This document shows, piece after piece, positions 29,865-39,015 of a stretch of DNA of 64,000 nucleotides. The notes beneath the pieces were generated by a model that was not told the origin of the DNA, did no database searches, and was given only the letters and a program-made list of their open reading frames with translations. Numbering within the stretch: position 1 is the stretch's first letter; each line of letters starts with the position of its first letter. The stretch spans positions 236,824-300,823 of the forward strand of contig NZ_JAHRGM010000067.1 of NCBI RefSeq assembly GCF_019097845.1. Reading direction: 5' to 3'. Source of the stretch: Sphingobium sp. AS12. Its GTDB lineage: Bacteria; Pseudomonadota; Alphaproteobacteria; Sphingomonadales; Sphingomonadaceae. A program made the translations under genes and the position numbers.

Positions 29865-31106
29865 ATGCGATTTCATACATTCACTTTTGCGGGCCTGCCG
29901 GTTGCCTTGGCAGGGGCGTTGCTGATGGCGACGCCCGGCCTTGCAAAAAAGCAGGTCGCGGTCGGTCCCGTCATTGCCATGTCCGATGCGTTTCGCGCCA
30001 ATGTGACGGCGGCGCAGGCCGCGCTGCAAGCGCGTGACGTGACGACCGCCAATGCGCGCATAGCGGCACTGGCGCCCATGTCGGACTTTGAAAATTATGT
30101 CGCGGCAGGGCTTCGGTTCGAACTGGCGGCGCAGCGCCGCGATGTCCAGGCGCAGCGGATCGCCCTGACCGACCTGTTCAAGACCAACTCCTTGCCCAAG
30201 AAGGATGCGCCACGGCTGCGCTATGTCGCGGGCTATCTGTCCTACGCCGTGGGCAATTATGACGATGCGGTGGCGCAGCTCGATTATGCCAAGACCCTTG
30301 GCTATGACGGCATCGACGCTACCTTCCTGCGCGCCGACATTGCCCTGCGCCGCAACAAGCCCAAGGAGGCACGCCCGTTCGTCCAGCAGGCGATCGCCCG
30401 TCAGCGCGCCTCCGGTCAGCCCATGCCGCTCGCCTGGTCCGACCGCGCCATTTCCATGGCCTATCAGGCCGGCGACTGGACCGAAGTCGGCCAACTCTAT
30501 CGCGAACGGCTGATCCAGGCAGGCGCGCGGGAGGATTGGCGTTCGGCGATCACCAATTATCTGTCGGCTGCGGGCATAGATTCGCAGCTCCAGCTCGACC
30601 TGTACCGCCTGCAAGCCGCTAATGGCGCGATGGCGAGTGAGCGGGATTATCAGGCCTATGCCCAACTGGCCGAGAAATCCGGCTATTTCGCCGAAGCCAA
30701 GTCCATCATCGAGGCTGGCCGCAAGGCCGGCAAGCTGACCGCGACCCAGCCTGCGACCACGTCGCTGCTGAAAGCGGTCACGCCCAAGGCGACCAAGGAA
30801 ATCGCGGCCTTGCCCGCGCAAGCCAAGAAGGCGGCTGGCGCGGCGACTGGCAAGGATGCGCAGGCCGTGGCCGACAGCTATTTCTCGCTGGGGCAATTCC
30901 CCCAGGCGGTCGAGCAATATCGGCTGGCGCTGGCCAAGGGCGGTGTCGATGCAGGTCGCGTCAACGCTCGGCTGGGCGTTGCGCTGGCGCGATCCGGCGA
31001 CCTGCCCGGCGCGCAGGCGGCTCTGAGCCAGGCCAGCGGCAACTGGGCCAGCGTGGCCGGCTTCTGGTCGGTCTGGGTCGATCAGCAAAGCCGCAAGACC
31101 GCGTGA
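29865..31106 (+). CDS. Secreted TPR-like repeat protein, paralogue 2
   Basis: A 413-residue protein with a signal peptide (MRFHTFTFAGLPVALAGALL, cleavage near TPGLAKK) and TPR-like helical repeats (YLSYAVGNYDDAVAQLDYA; DSYFSLGQFPQAVEQYRLAL). The C-terminal ~70 residues align with paralogue 1: KGGVDA then R-N/T-R-L/M-G and SGD. The pair therefore arose by tandem duplication and divergence. Probably periplasmic; function unknown. Confidence 0.75.
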   Translation: MRFHTFTFAGLPVALAGALLMATPGLAKKQVAVGPVIAMSDAFRANVTAAQAALQARDVTTANARIAALAPMSDFENYVAAGLRFELAAQRRDVQAQRIALTDLFKTNSLPKKDAPRLRYVAGYLSYAVGNYDDAVAQLDYAKTLGYDGIDATFLRADIALRRNKPKEARPFVQQAIARQRASGQPMPLAWSDRAISMAYQAGDWTEVGQLYRERLIQAGAREDWRSAITNYLSAAGIDSQLQLDLYRLQAANGAMASERDYQAYAQLAEKSGYFAEAKSIIEAGRKAGKLTATQPATTSLLKAVTPKATKEIAALPAQAKKAAGAATGKDAQAVADSYFSLGQFPQAVEQYRLALAKGGVDAGRVNARLGVALARSGDLPGAQAALSQASGNWASVAGFWSVWVDQQSRKTA

Positions 31107-31112
31107 TCGCGG

Positions 31113-31135
31113 GCCGGATCAGCTTATGATCCGGC
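31113..31135. terminator. Hairpin between convergent genes
   Basis: A perfect 9-bp inverted repeat (GCCGGATCA, 5-base loop, TGATCCGGC) lies between the convergent repeat-protein and Lrp genes. No clear T-run follows on either strand, so terminator function is tentative. Confidence 0.4.
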
Positions 31136-31150
31136 ACCGCGCCTGATGAT

Positions 31151-31624
31151 TCACACCGGCAAAGGCACGCCCGGCAGATTCTTGGACGTGCGGATGGTGA
31201 GCGATGTCTTGACGCTCACCACATTGGGCGCTGGCGTCAGTTTGGAGGTCAGAAATTGCTGAAAGCTCTGAAGGTCTTTCGCCACGACCTTCAGAATGAA
31301 ATCTATCTCACCATTCAGCATGTGACATTCGCGAACCTCTGGCAGTTCCGCGACATGGTCCTGAAAGGCTTTGAGGTCCGCTTCCGCCTGGCTTTTCAGG
31401 CTCACCATCGCGAACACCGTGATGGTATAGCCCAGCATCCCCGGATCGACCACGGCATGGTAGGATGTGATGGCACCCGCTTCCTCCAGCGATCGGACGC
31501 GGCGCAGGCATGGCGGCGCGGTCAGGCCGACCTTACGTGCCAGTTCCACGTTGGTCATCCTGCCATCCTGCTGCAATTCACCCAGAATTTGCAGATCAAT
31601 GTCGTCGATATTCGGGCCGGCCAT
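31151..31624 (-). CDS. Lrp/AsnC-family transcriptional regulator
   Basis: A 157-residue DNA-binding protein. The N-terminal HTH is DIDLQILGELQQDGRMTNVELARKVGLTAPPCLRRV, and the C-terminal RAM/effector domain has GYTITVFAMVSLKSQ and VRECHMLNGEIDFILKVVAKD. Such regulators usually sense amino acids and control their metabolism. The target is not evident; the histidine kinase gene lies about 200 bp away on the other strand and no amino-acid gene is adjacent. Confidence 0.92.
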   Translation of the reverse strand: MAGPNIDDIDLQILGELQQDGRMTNVELARKVGLTAPPCLRRVRSLEEAGAITSYHAVVDPGMLGYTITVFAMVSLKSQAEADLKAFQDHVAELPEVRECHMLNGEIDFILKVVAKDLQSFQQFLTSKLTPAPNVVSVKTSLTIRTSKNLPGVPLPV

Positions 31625-31827
31625 TATTGTGCTTATTTCCTGTCCTGTTTTCCTGTCCCATCATAATAATGTTTCAGGGCAATGCAATTGTCCCACTATG
31701 CGACGATCGCTTTCGTTCGCGTAACCAGCCCCTTTTCCTTTGCGGGGCGAGGGCTTATCGGTAGGTGCGTTACAGCCGCTGAGCGCACCGGGCACCTGCC
31801 TGCGCCACGGCCATATGGGGATTATTG

Positions 31828-33552
31828 GTGCGTTTCAACGATCTGATGCAGACAGTGCTGGCCGCCGAGGACCGTGCCGGGCTGGGCGCGGTGACGTTGT
31901 GGCGTCAGTGCGTCGATCTGCTGGCGCAGCATGACCGCGCCGATCGCGCGCCGATGGCGGCGGACCAGCGGGCGGCATTGCTCGACCGGTTGGCAGGATT
32001 GCGCGCCAAGCTGTCGGAAACGCAGCGTATTGCCACCGTCGTCGAACTGGGCGGGCGGCTGCGGTCGGCCAGTCTGGTCGAGTTTTTTGCCCATGATCGC
32101 CCTTCCATTGCTGCCGCGGCGATGGCGCGGGCGCAATTGCCCGACATGATGTGGGAAGATTTGCTACCCCGGCTGACGCCCACGGCGCGCGGCGTCCTGC
32201 GCGGGCGGCGCGATATCGGTCCGGCGGCGCGACTGGCGCTCGAAGCCTTTGGTCCGTCCGATCTGGTGCTGACCACCGTGCGGCAGGATATGGTGGGCGA
32301 CAGCGACATGCTGCTCACGGCCGATATGGTCCCGGCGAACGACGCGCCGGAGGTTGAGGTGGAGACCAGCACGGTCACGCCGCTGCGCGCGCCTGTCGGC
32401 GACAAGGACCAGATTCGCAATCTGGTCGACCGGATCGCCCATTTCACCAGCACCCGGCCACCACCCCCGCCGCTGGAACCACTGGCGGCTGAGGAGCCTA
32501 ACAGCAGCACACCGCCGCGCGATTTCGCGTTCGAGACGGACGCCGCTGGCACCATCTTGTGGATCGACCAGGGACCGCGCGCGGCGCTGATCGGCTTGTC
32601 GCTGGGCGAAATAGCGCTGGAGGGCGGCAGCGGGCCGGATGGCCATGTCGCGGGAGCCTTTGCCCGGCGCAGCGGGTTTCAGAATGGCCGGTTCGCCATT
32701 GTCGGCGGGACGATGGCGGGCGAATGGCGACTGTCCGCCACCCCATTTTTCGATCCCCGTTCAGGCCGCTTTCAGGGCTATCGCGGTCAGGCGCGACGCC
32801 CTTTCCTGCATGAGGTGGCGGCGCAGCACGCGCCTGCGCCGGACGGGCTGAGCGGCCTGTCGGCGGATTCGCTGCGCCAGCTGGTGCATGAACTGCGCAC
32901 GCCGCTGAACGCCATATTGGGCTTTGCCGAGATTATCGAACAGGAATTGTTCGGCCCGGCGGGCGCGGAATATCGCGACATGGCGGGCAATATCGCGGTC
33001 GATGCACGTCATCTGCTGGCGGCCTTTGACGATCTGGACCTTGCCGCCCGCGTATCGCGAGGCGACGATGTCAGCGCGCCGCAACTGCTCGATCCCGAAC
33101 CGCTGGTGCGCCAGATCGCCAACCGCTTCCGCGATCAGGGCGCTGCGCAGGTGGACATCGCCATGGCACCCGACCTGCCGCCAGTGCGGATCGATCCGGT
33201 GCAAGGCGAACGCATGGTGCAACATCTGTTGCGGACGATCATTTCTGTCGCGCCAAAGGGGGAGGCGGTAACCGGTGCCTGCTGGTTCCAGCCCGAAGGC
33301 ACCAATGGCCGGGTTGTGCTGGCCATCGACCGTCCCTCCAGCCTGGCGGGCATGGAAGAAGCGCAACTGCTCGATCCGGGCTATACGTCCGAAGGCGACT
33401 GGGCCGATGGCCCGCTGCTGGGGCTGGGCTTTTCGCTACGGCTGATCCGCAGCCTTGCCGGGACATGCGGCGGCAGTCTGGACGTGGAGCCGGGGCGGCT
33501 GCTGCTCGCCATTCCGGCCGCCAACCTCGCGGAAGGCACCGCCCACGCCTGA
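31828..33552 (+). CDS. Sensor histidine kinase with degenerate ATPase domain
   Basis: A 574-residue, apparently soluble kinase-like protein. An N-terminal helical region and a PAS-like segment (about 230-320) precede a HisKA dimer domain with the phosphoacceptor motif LVHELRTPLNAILGFAEII near residue 354. The following ATPase domain is decayed: the N-box Asn positions read QHLLRTIISVA, the first glycine box reads AIDRPSSLAG instead of DxGxG, and only a GLGFSL-like second box remains. It may work as a phosphatase or scaffold, as DivL does. Start is GTG at 31828, with a TTG directly before it. Confidence 0.75.
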   Translation: MRFNDLMQTVLAAEDRAGLGAVTLWRQCVDLLAQHDRADRAPMAADQRAALLDRLAGLRAKLSETQRIATVVELGGRLRSASLVEFFAHDRPSIAAAAMARAQLPDMMWEDLLPRLTPTARGVLRGRRDIGPAARLALEAFGPSDLVLTTVRQDMVGDSDMLLTADMVPANDAPEVEVETSTVTPLRAPVGDKDQIRNLVDRIAHFTSTRPPPPPLEPLAAEEPNSSTPPRDFAFETDAAGTILWIDQGPRAALIGLSLGEIALEGGSGPDGHVAGAFARRSGFQNGRFAIVGGTMAGEWRLSATPFFDPRSGRFQGYRGQARRPFLHEVAAQHAPAPDGLSGLSADSLRQLVHELRTPLNAILGFAEIIEQELFGPAGAEYRDMAGNIAVDARHLLAAFDDLDLAARVSRGDDVSAPQLLDPEPLVRQIANRFRDQGAAQVDIAMAPDLPPVRIDPVQGERMVQHLLRTIISVAPKGEAVTGACWFQPEGTNGRVVLAIDRPSSLAGMEEAQLLDPGYTSEGDWADGPLLGLGFSLRLIRSLAGTCGGSLDVEPGRLLLAIPAANLAEGTAHA

Positions 33553-33598
33553 CGCGCACGGCAACCCTATGGCAACCATTGCGCGCTATGGGTAGCGC

Positions 33599-34636
33599 AT
33601 GACTGTTTCCCCCCATGACGGCAACCTGCTGGCCCCGCCCTTGCCGCAGGACAGGATCACCCTCGATCCTGGGTTCGGCACGCGATTCATGCTGTTCGTC
33701 GATACCGAAGAAGAATTTGACTGGAACGCCCCGTTCAGCCGCACCGGCCATGGCGTCACCGCCCTGCCGGGCATGGCGCGGGGGCAGGCCTATTTCGCGG
33801 CGGCAGGCGTCAAGCCCGTCTATGTCACCGATTATCCCGTAATCGATAGCGACGCCGCATCAGCGATGATGGCGCAATGGGTCAGCGACGGCACCGCCGA
33901 TATCGGCGCGCATCTCCACCCCTGGGTCAACCCGCCCCATGTCGAGGACGTCAGCGCCGCCAACTCCTATGTCGGCTTCCTGCCCGAAGCAGTGGAGCGC
34001 GCTAAGCTGGAGGCGTTATGCCGCCGGATCGAGGAGCGCTTTGGCCAGCGCCCCATCGCTTATCGTGCCGGTCGCTATGGCGTTGGTCCCAACAGCGCGC
34101 GGTTGCTGAGCGAAGCCGGGTTCCGGCTCGACAGTTCGGTGCGCAGCCGGTTCGACTACAGCCACCAGCATGGCCCGGATTTTTGCGGCTTGCCCCAGAT
34201 GCCCTATTGGGCTGGTCCTGACCGGACGCTGGTGGAATTACCACTGTCCACCGCCTTTGTCGGCCTGCTGCGCGGCGCGGGCGAGCGGCTTTACCGCGCA
34301 GCCCAGTCCATGGGACCGCTCGCCGGCGCCCTGTCGCGCGCCCGGATGCTGAGCCGCGTACCGCTGACCCCCGAAGGCATATCCGCGCCCGAAGCCATCG
34401 CCGCGATCGACGCCTTGATCGAGGAAGGCGTCCCTGTCCTCAATTTCAGCTTCCATTCGCCCACGCTGGAGCCAGGCCATACGCCCTATGTCCGCAATGA
34501 GGCCGACCGCACCGCCTTTTACGGCTGGTGGGACGCAGTGCTGGCGCATCTGGCGAAACGGGGCGTCGGGGCAGCCAGCCTGGATCAGTTTCTTAACGCC
34601 ATTCCCATGCGTATCGAGGCTTGCCAAGCGGCGTGA
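33599..34636 (+). CDS. Polysaccharide-deacetylase-family protein
   Basis: A 345-residue protein with the metal-dependent deacetylase (NodB-like) pattern: FVDTEEEFDW near residue 33 for the catalytic/metal Asp, DIGAHLHPWVNPP for the His pair, and PIAYRAGRYG. The C-terminal VLNFSFHSPTLEPGHTPY is also family-like. No signal peptide is visible, so it may act in the cytosol on a polysaccharide or lipid-linked sugar. It starts 46 bp after the histidine kinase. Confidence 0.78.
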   Translation: MTVSPHDGNLLAPPLPQDRITLDPGFGTRFMLFVDTEEEFDWNAPFSRTGHGVTALPGMARGQAYFAAAGVKPVYVTDYPVIDSDAASAMMAQWVSDGTADIGAHLHPWVNPPHVEDVSAANSYVGFLPEAVERAKLEALCRRIEERFGQRPIAYRAGRYGVGPNSARLLSEAGFRLDSSVRSRFDYSHQHGPDFCGLPQMPYWAGPDRTLVELPLSTAFVGLLRGAGERLYRAAQSMGPLAGALSRARMLSRVPLTPEGISAPEAIAAIDALIEEGVPVLNFSFHSPTLEPGHTPYVRNEADRTAFYGWWDAVLAHLAKRGVGAASLDQFLNAIPMRIEACQAA

Positions 34637-34668
34637 TGCTGCCTAATCGGACGTTCGTTGACAAGGTG

Positions 34669-34745
34669 GGGCCTGTAGCTCAACTGGTTAGAGCTGTCCG
34701 CTCATAACGGATAGGTTGCGGGTTCAAGTCCTGCCGGGCCCACCA
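34669..34745 (+). tRNA. tRNA-Ile2 (anticodon CAU, lysidine-modified type)
   Basis: A 77-nt tRNA with encoded CCA. The anticodon loop is CTCATAA. The acceptor stem GGGCCTG/CGGGCCC carries C4-G69 and C5-G68, which mark the tilS-modified tRNA-Ile2 rather than elongator tRNA-Met. T-loop TTCAAGT. It follows the deacetylase gene by 32 bp. Confidence 0.85.
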
Positions 34746-34803
34746 ATTTCCATCATTGCACTGCCATGCTTGTTCACACCGCTCGCGCGGCAGTCACGCA
34801 CCC

Positions 34804-35016
34804 TTATTTCGCTTTCTTCCGTTGCTCCCTGAGCATCAGATGACAGGCAAGGCTATCATGGCCATCGGTCCGGGGCTTTTCCCATGGTGGCGACCAGTCA
34901 ATGGGTGCTTCGCCGCAAAAATAGCGTCCTGCCCCGGTACTGCTTTTCGCATCAGCCGATGTAGAGAGCGACGTGGCCATTATGCCCAGCGCCAATATCA
35001 GCTTGTTAAACGGCAT
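34804..35016 (-). CDS. Small secreted hypothetical protein
   Basis: A 70-residue protein with a signal peptide (MPFNKLILALGIMATSLSTS, cleavage near ADA, residue 23) and a mature part of about 47 residues with two cysteines (RYFCGEAP and SLACHLML) and a basic end. It overlaps the 3' end of hemN by 11 bp and has AAGGA upstream, so it is plausibly translated from the hemN transcript. Function unknown. Confidence 0.5.
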   Translation of the reverse strand: MPFNKLILALGIMATSLSTSADAKSSTGAGRYFCGEAPIDWSPPWEKPRTDGHDSLACHLMLREQRKKAK

Positions 35017-36313
35017 GGCTGAATCGTCCTTCGGCAGGGCGAAGATAAGCGTCGAAGCAGGCCGCGACGGACCGGGCATAAGGTTCCGCCTCCGGGCGAA
35101 TCTCGATCATCCCATCATTCACACGAGCAATGCCCATGGCGACAAATCTGGTCAGGTCGCGGGTTTGCCCAATCCCCTCGCTTGGCGCTGACCCGTCGCA
35201 TAGCAAGCGCTCGATCAGTCGGCCGCGTTCCTGGTCGTCAGTGCTGCGCCTGACGCCGCGCGTCGCGGTCAGCCGCGCCTGCGCGATCAACTCCCTGTAG
35301 GCACCGGCATTTTTCTCATTCTGCACGATCAGGTCGGGAAACTGGCTGATCGCGCTGGCGCCAAGGCCGATCAGCACGTCGCTGTCATCCTCGGTAAAGC
35401 CCTGAAAATTGCGTCGCAGCGTGCCACTGGTCGCGGCCTGCGCCAGGGGATCGCCGGGCAGCGCGAAATGGTCAAAGCCGATCGCGCGATAGCCCGCAGC
35501 AGTCAGCATCTTATGACCCTGCGTCGCCATTGCGAACCGCATGGCCATGTCGGGAAGGTCGGCCTGCGCAATCCGGCGCTGACGGTGCAACAGGTGCGGC
35601 ATATGCGCATAGCCGAACAGGGCGATCCGCGACGGCGCCAGACGGATGCTTGTTTCCAGTGTCTCCGCCAGATCCGCCTCGCTCTGGCCAGGCAGGCCGT
35701 ACATCAGGTCAAAACCAACATCGATTTGAACACGGCGCAACCCGGCAACCGCGGCTTCCACCATGTCGACCGGCTGCACCCGCCCTATCGCCTTCTGGAC
35801 GTGCGGCGCAAAGGTCTGCACACCCAGATTGACGCGCGACACGCCGATCTGGCCCATCGCGTCGATCCATGCCCGGTCCAGGCGACGGGGATCGATTTCT
35901 ACCGACAGGGCAGCCGCACTGGTATCAAAGCATAGCAGCAACTGGTGATTGAGCCGGACCCAGTCGACCAACGGCAGTGAATTGGGGCTGCCACCGCCAA
36001 AGGCGATATGGGTTACGCGCCTTCGCCCGCCCAGGCGTGACGCGACCATTGCGATTTCCTGCTCCAGTGCATCGACATAGGTGGCGAGCCGTCGGGGCCG
36101 GGTCGCGGCACCGGTGTTGCAGCCGCAATACCAGCAGATGTCGTGGCAATAGGGGATGTGCAGATAGAGCGAAATCCCGGCGTCCTGCGGCAGCGTAACG
36201 AGCCGCTCCGTCAGGGCCTGCGCCCCGACGGCGTCGGTGAACTGCGCTGCGGTGGGATAGCTGGTGTAGCGCGGCACGGGGTCCGCCAGCAGATCGGGAT
36301 AGTATCGGAACAT
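35006..36313 (-). CDS. hemN: Oxygen-independent coproporphyrinogen III oxidase
   Basis: A 435-residue radical-SAM enzyme converting coproporphyrinogen III to protoporphyrinogen IX without oxygen. The N-terminus PRYTSYPTAAQF is typical of HemN, and the 4Fe-4S motif CX3CX2C is in YCHDICWYCGCNTG near residue 55. FGGGSPN and the C-terminal HemN domain follow. A FixK/FNR-type palindrome lies 36-49 bp upstream of the ATG, in line with low-oxygen induction. Confidence 0.93.
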   Translation of the reverse strand: MFRYYPDLLADPVPRYTSYPTAAQFTDAVGAQALTERLVTLPQDAGISLYLHIPYCHDICWYCGCNTGAATRPRRLATYVDALEQEIAMVASRLGGRRRVTHIAFGGGSPNSLPLVDWVRLNHQLLLCFDTSAAALSVEIDPRRLDRAWIDAMGQIGVSRVNLGVQTFAPHVQKAIGRVQPVDMVEAAVAGLRRVQIDVGFDLMYGLPGQSEADLAETLETSIRLAPSRIALFGYAHMPHLLHRQRRIAQADLPDMAMRFAMATQGHKMLTAAGYRAIGFDHFALPGDPLAQAATSGTLRRNFQGFTEDDSDVLIGLGASAISQFPDLIVQNEKNAGAYRELIAQARLTATRGVRRSTDDQERGRLIERLLCDGSAPSEGIGQTRDLTRFVAMGIARVNDGMIEIRPEAEPYARSVAACFDAYLRPAEGRFSHAV

Positions 36314-36348
36314 GGAAAGCGGCGTGCCACCAGCCGCATGTCAACGCA

Positions 36349-36362
36349 TTGCGCAGGATCAA
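36349..36362. promoter_or_regulatory. Predicted FixK/FNR-type box
   Basis: TTGCGCAGGATCAA fits the alphaproteobacterial FixK consensus TTG(A/C)-N6-TCAA. It lies between the divergent hemN and ompW-like genes, 36 bp from hemN and 88 bp from the other. Both gene types are known FNR-class targets in other bacteria. Confidence 0.5.
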
Positions 36363-36449
36363 ATTTCTGATTGCGCGGCGTCAAGGAACGACCGGCTGGC
36401 CAAGCCTACAAAGCCATTATTGACCGCAACATCAGGGACGGAGACAATA

Positions 36450-37112
36450 ATGCGCATAAAAACTTTCTTGCTGGCCGGCGCCATGACCGGCGCACTGATC
36501 GCCGGACCGGCCCAGGCCAAACAGGGTGACATTCTGTTGCGCGTGCGCACGATCATGGTCGCGCCCAACGAGAAGAGCGGCAGTGTTCTGCCCGCATTTC
36601 CGGGCGAAAAGGTGTCGGTCGACAACAGCATCATGCCCGAAGTCGATGTCACCTATATGGCGACCGACCATATCGGTTTCGAATTGATCGCCGCGACCAC
36701 GAAACATAGCGCCAGCGGCCGCACCGGGACGACCGGCAGCATCGGCAAGCTCGCTTCGACCTGGGTGCTGCCGCCGACGCTGACGATCCAATATCACCCC
36801 GTGGTCGATGGCCATATCCGCCCTTATGTCGGTGCGGGCATCAACTATACGCTTTTCTACGCCGAAGATGCATCCACCGCCCTGGAGACAGCCGTTGGCA
36901 AGACCAAGGTGCATATGAAGGATAGCGTCGGCTGGGCCGGGCAGGTGGGCGTCGATATCGACCTGAACGACAAAATTTTCCTCAATATCGACGTCAAATA
37001 TATCGACATCGACACGAGGGCACGACTGGCAACCACGGCTGCTGGCGTCCAGCGCGTCAAGCTGGGCCTCGACCCGCTCGTTTTGGGCGTCGGTGTCGGT
37101 ATGCGCTTCTGA
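36450..37112 (+). CDS. OmpW-family outer-membrane protein
   Basis: A 220-residue protein with a signal peptide (MRIKTFLLAGAMTGALIAGPAQA) and an 8-stranded-barrel pattern ending in the outer-membrane signature GVGVGMRF. PEVDVTYMATDHIGFELIAATTKH, WVLPPTLTIQYHP and RPYVGAGINYTLFY are OmpW hallmarks. The family forms narrow hydrophobic channels. GGGACGGAGA lies before the ATG. Divergent from hemN. Confidence 0.9.
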   Translation: MRIKTFLLAGAMTGALIAGPAQAKQGDILLRVRTIMVAPNEKSGSVLPAFPGEKVSVDNSIMPEVDVTYMATDHIGFELIAATTKHSASGRTGTTGSIGKLASTWVLPPTLTIQYHPVVDGHIRPYVGAGINYTLFYAEDASTALETAVGKTKVHMKDSVGWAGQVGVDIDLNDKIFLNIDVKYIDIDTRARLATTAAGVQRVKLGLDPLVLGVGVGMRF

Positions 37113-37713
37113 TCGCGAACCGGCTCGCAGGTAAATGGCTTGGGCGATCCGTCGTCCGGGCCATTTTCCGTTTGCGCACCGTCTAAATTCGCGCGCGCTT
37201 GTAGAGCGATGACTCAGGGGGTGAGGATAACCAGCAATTGCTTGATATTCCGACCCGGACTGCGCTCACATTCACTGAAAGCACGACGCCCGCTCACTGT
37301 CGGAGGGTGGCTTGCGATGTGCTTTTGCTGGAAAGTATAACTACGTCTCGCAACCCGCCAAAGGCATAGAGAATTATCTTTGCTGGGAAAAATGGTGGAC
37401 GCACTAGGGCTCGAACCTAGGACCCGCTGATTAAGAGCGCGGCTAAGTATCTGATAATAGGTTATTAAATCGTCGCATAGCGTTGCATAAGACGTTTGTT
37501 CAGCGGGTCTTTTCGCTCCCAGATCGACGCTTATCGTTGCAGGCTCTTTTGCTCAATTGTTGTCGTCTGTTACCCATTGGTACCCAGCGATTTGGGGTAA
37601 CAGATAGTGGGTAAGCTGGGGTACCGGGTGAGGTTTGGGGCAGGGACATTGCGCCTGCCGTCCGGTGAGTGTCGTTAGCGATACGAAATTGGGCGCTACT
37701 CTGGCAACTGGCG
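37113..37713. other. 600-bp intergenic region at the left end of a small island
   Basis: No credible gene. It contains a 45-bp tRNA 3'-end copy (37393-37437), interpreted as an attachment-site remnant, and further right a segment with ACCCATTGGTACCCAGCG (near 37570) that recurs near 41040 at the other end of the island. The base composition becomes less GC-rich here than in the core genes. Confidence 0.6.
37393..37437 (-). repeat. tRNA 3'-end copy, left attachment-site remnant
   Basis: On the minus strand this segment ends GCGTCCACCA and begins with the anticodon-loop-like CTCTTAATCAG, with a complete T-arm (CTAGG-TTCGAGC-CCTAG). The 5' half of a tRNA is missing, so it is not a functional gene. 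A second copy lies at 41097-41141 in the same orientation. Confidence 0.7.
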
Positions 37714-39015
37714 TTAGCTGATCGACAGGCGAACGGTCTTGGCGATGTTGTCGATAAAGGCCGGTTTGACGTCTGCATCCTTGGCAAACTCACGCCAGCG
37801 GGAGACGCTTTCCGTCACTTCTGCCAGAATGGCTTTCACTTCGCGGGGGCTCACGTCGGCTGAGCGACCGGCAGCGATCAGGTCATCAAGGGCGAAGCCG
37901 TCGCGCTTGAAGTTGACCGACATCTGATGCTGCGATGTCCAGTCCCCATCCGGGTTGTAAGAATAGCCAATATCAAACGCTGGAGACAGATTCCACTTAC
38001 CGCTGCGGTCCATGAGGAAGGCAATGTTTTTGACGTGATCATCCTGATTGCGGCCGACGATGTTGAAAATCATCCGCCGGAACTGTTGCGTGATCTGAGA
38101 CTGCGGCAGGGCAAGGGCGCGCATAGCCACGAAGGCCTGTTCATAGGAATTGGCGCGGGGATCGTTGAAATCGAGATGGGCAAGCGCGGCCAAGGATTGC
38201 ATGTGCAGCTTGTCGCCGTCTGGTGAACGGTCGAAGCGCTGCGTCATGAAATGCCGACGACCGCCTTCTTCGAAGAGGCGGCAGGGCGTCATGCTGATGC
38301 CAGCGTCTAGCGCCATTTGAGAATAGGCATATTCGATCGCGCCAAAGCCCTGCGGATCGGCAAGCTCTCGGTCCTTGTTGTTGGCGACACCGTCGAATTT
38401 GACCAGCCAATATTCAAACCCGTCTGGTGCAGTCACTTGCCCGGAGCGCACTTCATTGGTCGCGGGGTTCCAAGCGATGATAGCTTTGGCCCGCGCGCCA
38501 GCCGCCGATGTCCCGACCCGAAGGATTTCTCGAAGTGCTTCGGCTTTGTCCTTTCCCGCAAAGGTGACGTTGAGCTCTGCGCGATGTGACAGAACTTCAG
38601 ATGCAAGCTTGGTGAGCTCTTCAATTTCGATCTTTTCCGAGACCGTGAAGTTCGGGCCGTCCGCTGGGCGAAACTCAAGCGCGCCCATTCCACGTGCACC
38701 AGTGTAGCATAGGCGCTCGACGGCGTTGAAATCGCTCGGCAGGCGACCTTGTGTTGCGAGCCATGCATCGATCAGGGCATTACCATATTTATCGGGCAGC
38801 GAATCTGCCAGCAGGCCCGGAAGTCCGTGAAACGATACCGGCGGAAGGGAAGGAAAACGATAAAGCTGCCGACCAAGTGGCATCGTGACGGGCGAGACTT
38901 CAATGCCGCTTGCGGCGAAATCAGGTGTATATTCGAAGGTCGCAAATCGGTCATTGGCGGGTAGCGTGACGGCCCCGATGCGCCGACCCCAGAGCCAGAC
39001 TTCTGCGGTTGTCAT
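37714..39015 (-). CDS. hipA: HipA-family serine/threonine kinase toxin
   Basis: A 433-residue kinase of the HipA toxin family, which in E. coli phosphorylates GltX and causes growth arrest. The N-terminal subdomain (AEVWLWGRRIGAVTL) is followed by the core: GTSAAGARAKAIIAWNP (phosphate loop), catalytic NQDDHVKNIAFL near residue 335, and SPAFDIGYS for the metal Asp. All key residues look intact. It overlaps hipB by 4 bp, antitoxin first, the usual order. Confidence 0.92.
   Translation of the reverse strand: MTTAEVWLWGRRIGAVTLPANDRFATFEYTPDFAASGIEVSPVTMPLGRQLYRFPSLPPVSFHGLPGLLADSLPDKYGNALIDAWLATQGRLPSDFNAVERLCYTGARGMGALEFRPADGPNFTVSEKIEIEELTKLASEVLSHRAELNVTFAGKDKAEALREILRVGTSAAGARAKAIIAWNPATNEVRSGQVTAPDGFEYWLVKFDGVANNKDRELADPQGFGAIEYAYSQMALDAGISMTPCRLFEEGGRRHFMTQRFDRSPDGDKLHMQSLAALAHLDFNDPRANSYEQAFVAMRALALPQSQITQQFRRMIFNIVGRNQDDHVKNIAFLMDRSGKWNLSPAFDIGYSYNPDGDWTSQHQMSVNFKRDGFALDDLIAAGRSADVSPREVKAILAEVTESVSRWREFAKDADVKPAFIDNIAKTVRLSIS

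Noticed and set aside
34669..34745. Elongator tRNA-Met
   Set aside because: The anticodon CAU would allow it, but C4-G69 and C5-G68 in the acceptor stem fit tRNA-Ile2 better.
37393..37437. tRNA-Lys gene
   Set aside because: Only anticodon-loop-like sequence, T-arm and 3' acceptor are present; the D-arm and 5' acceptor are missing, so it is treated as an attachment-site copy.
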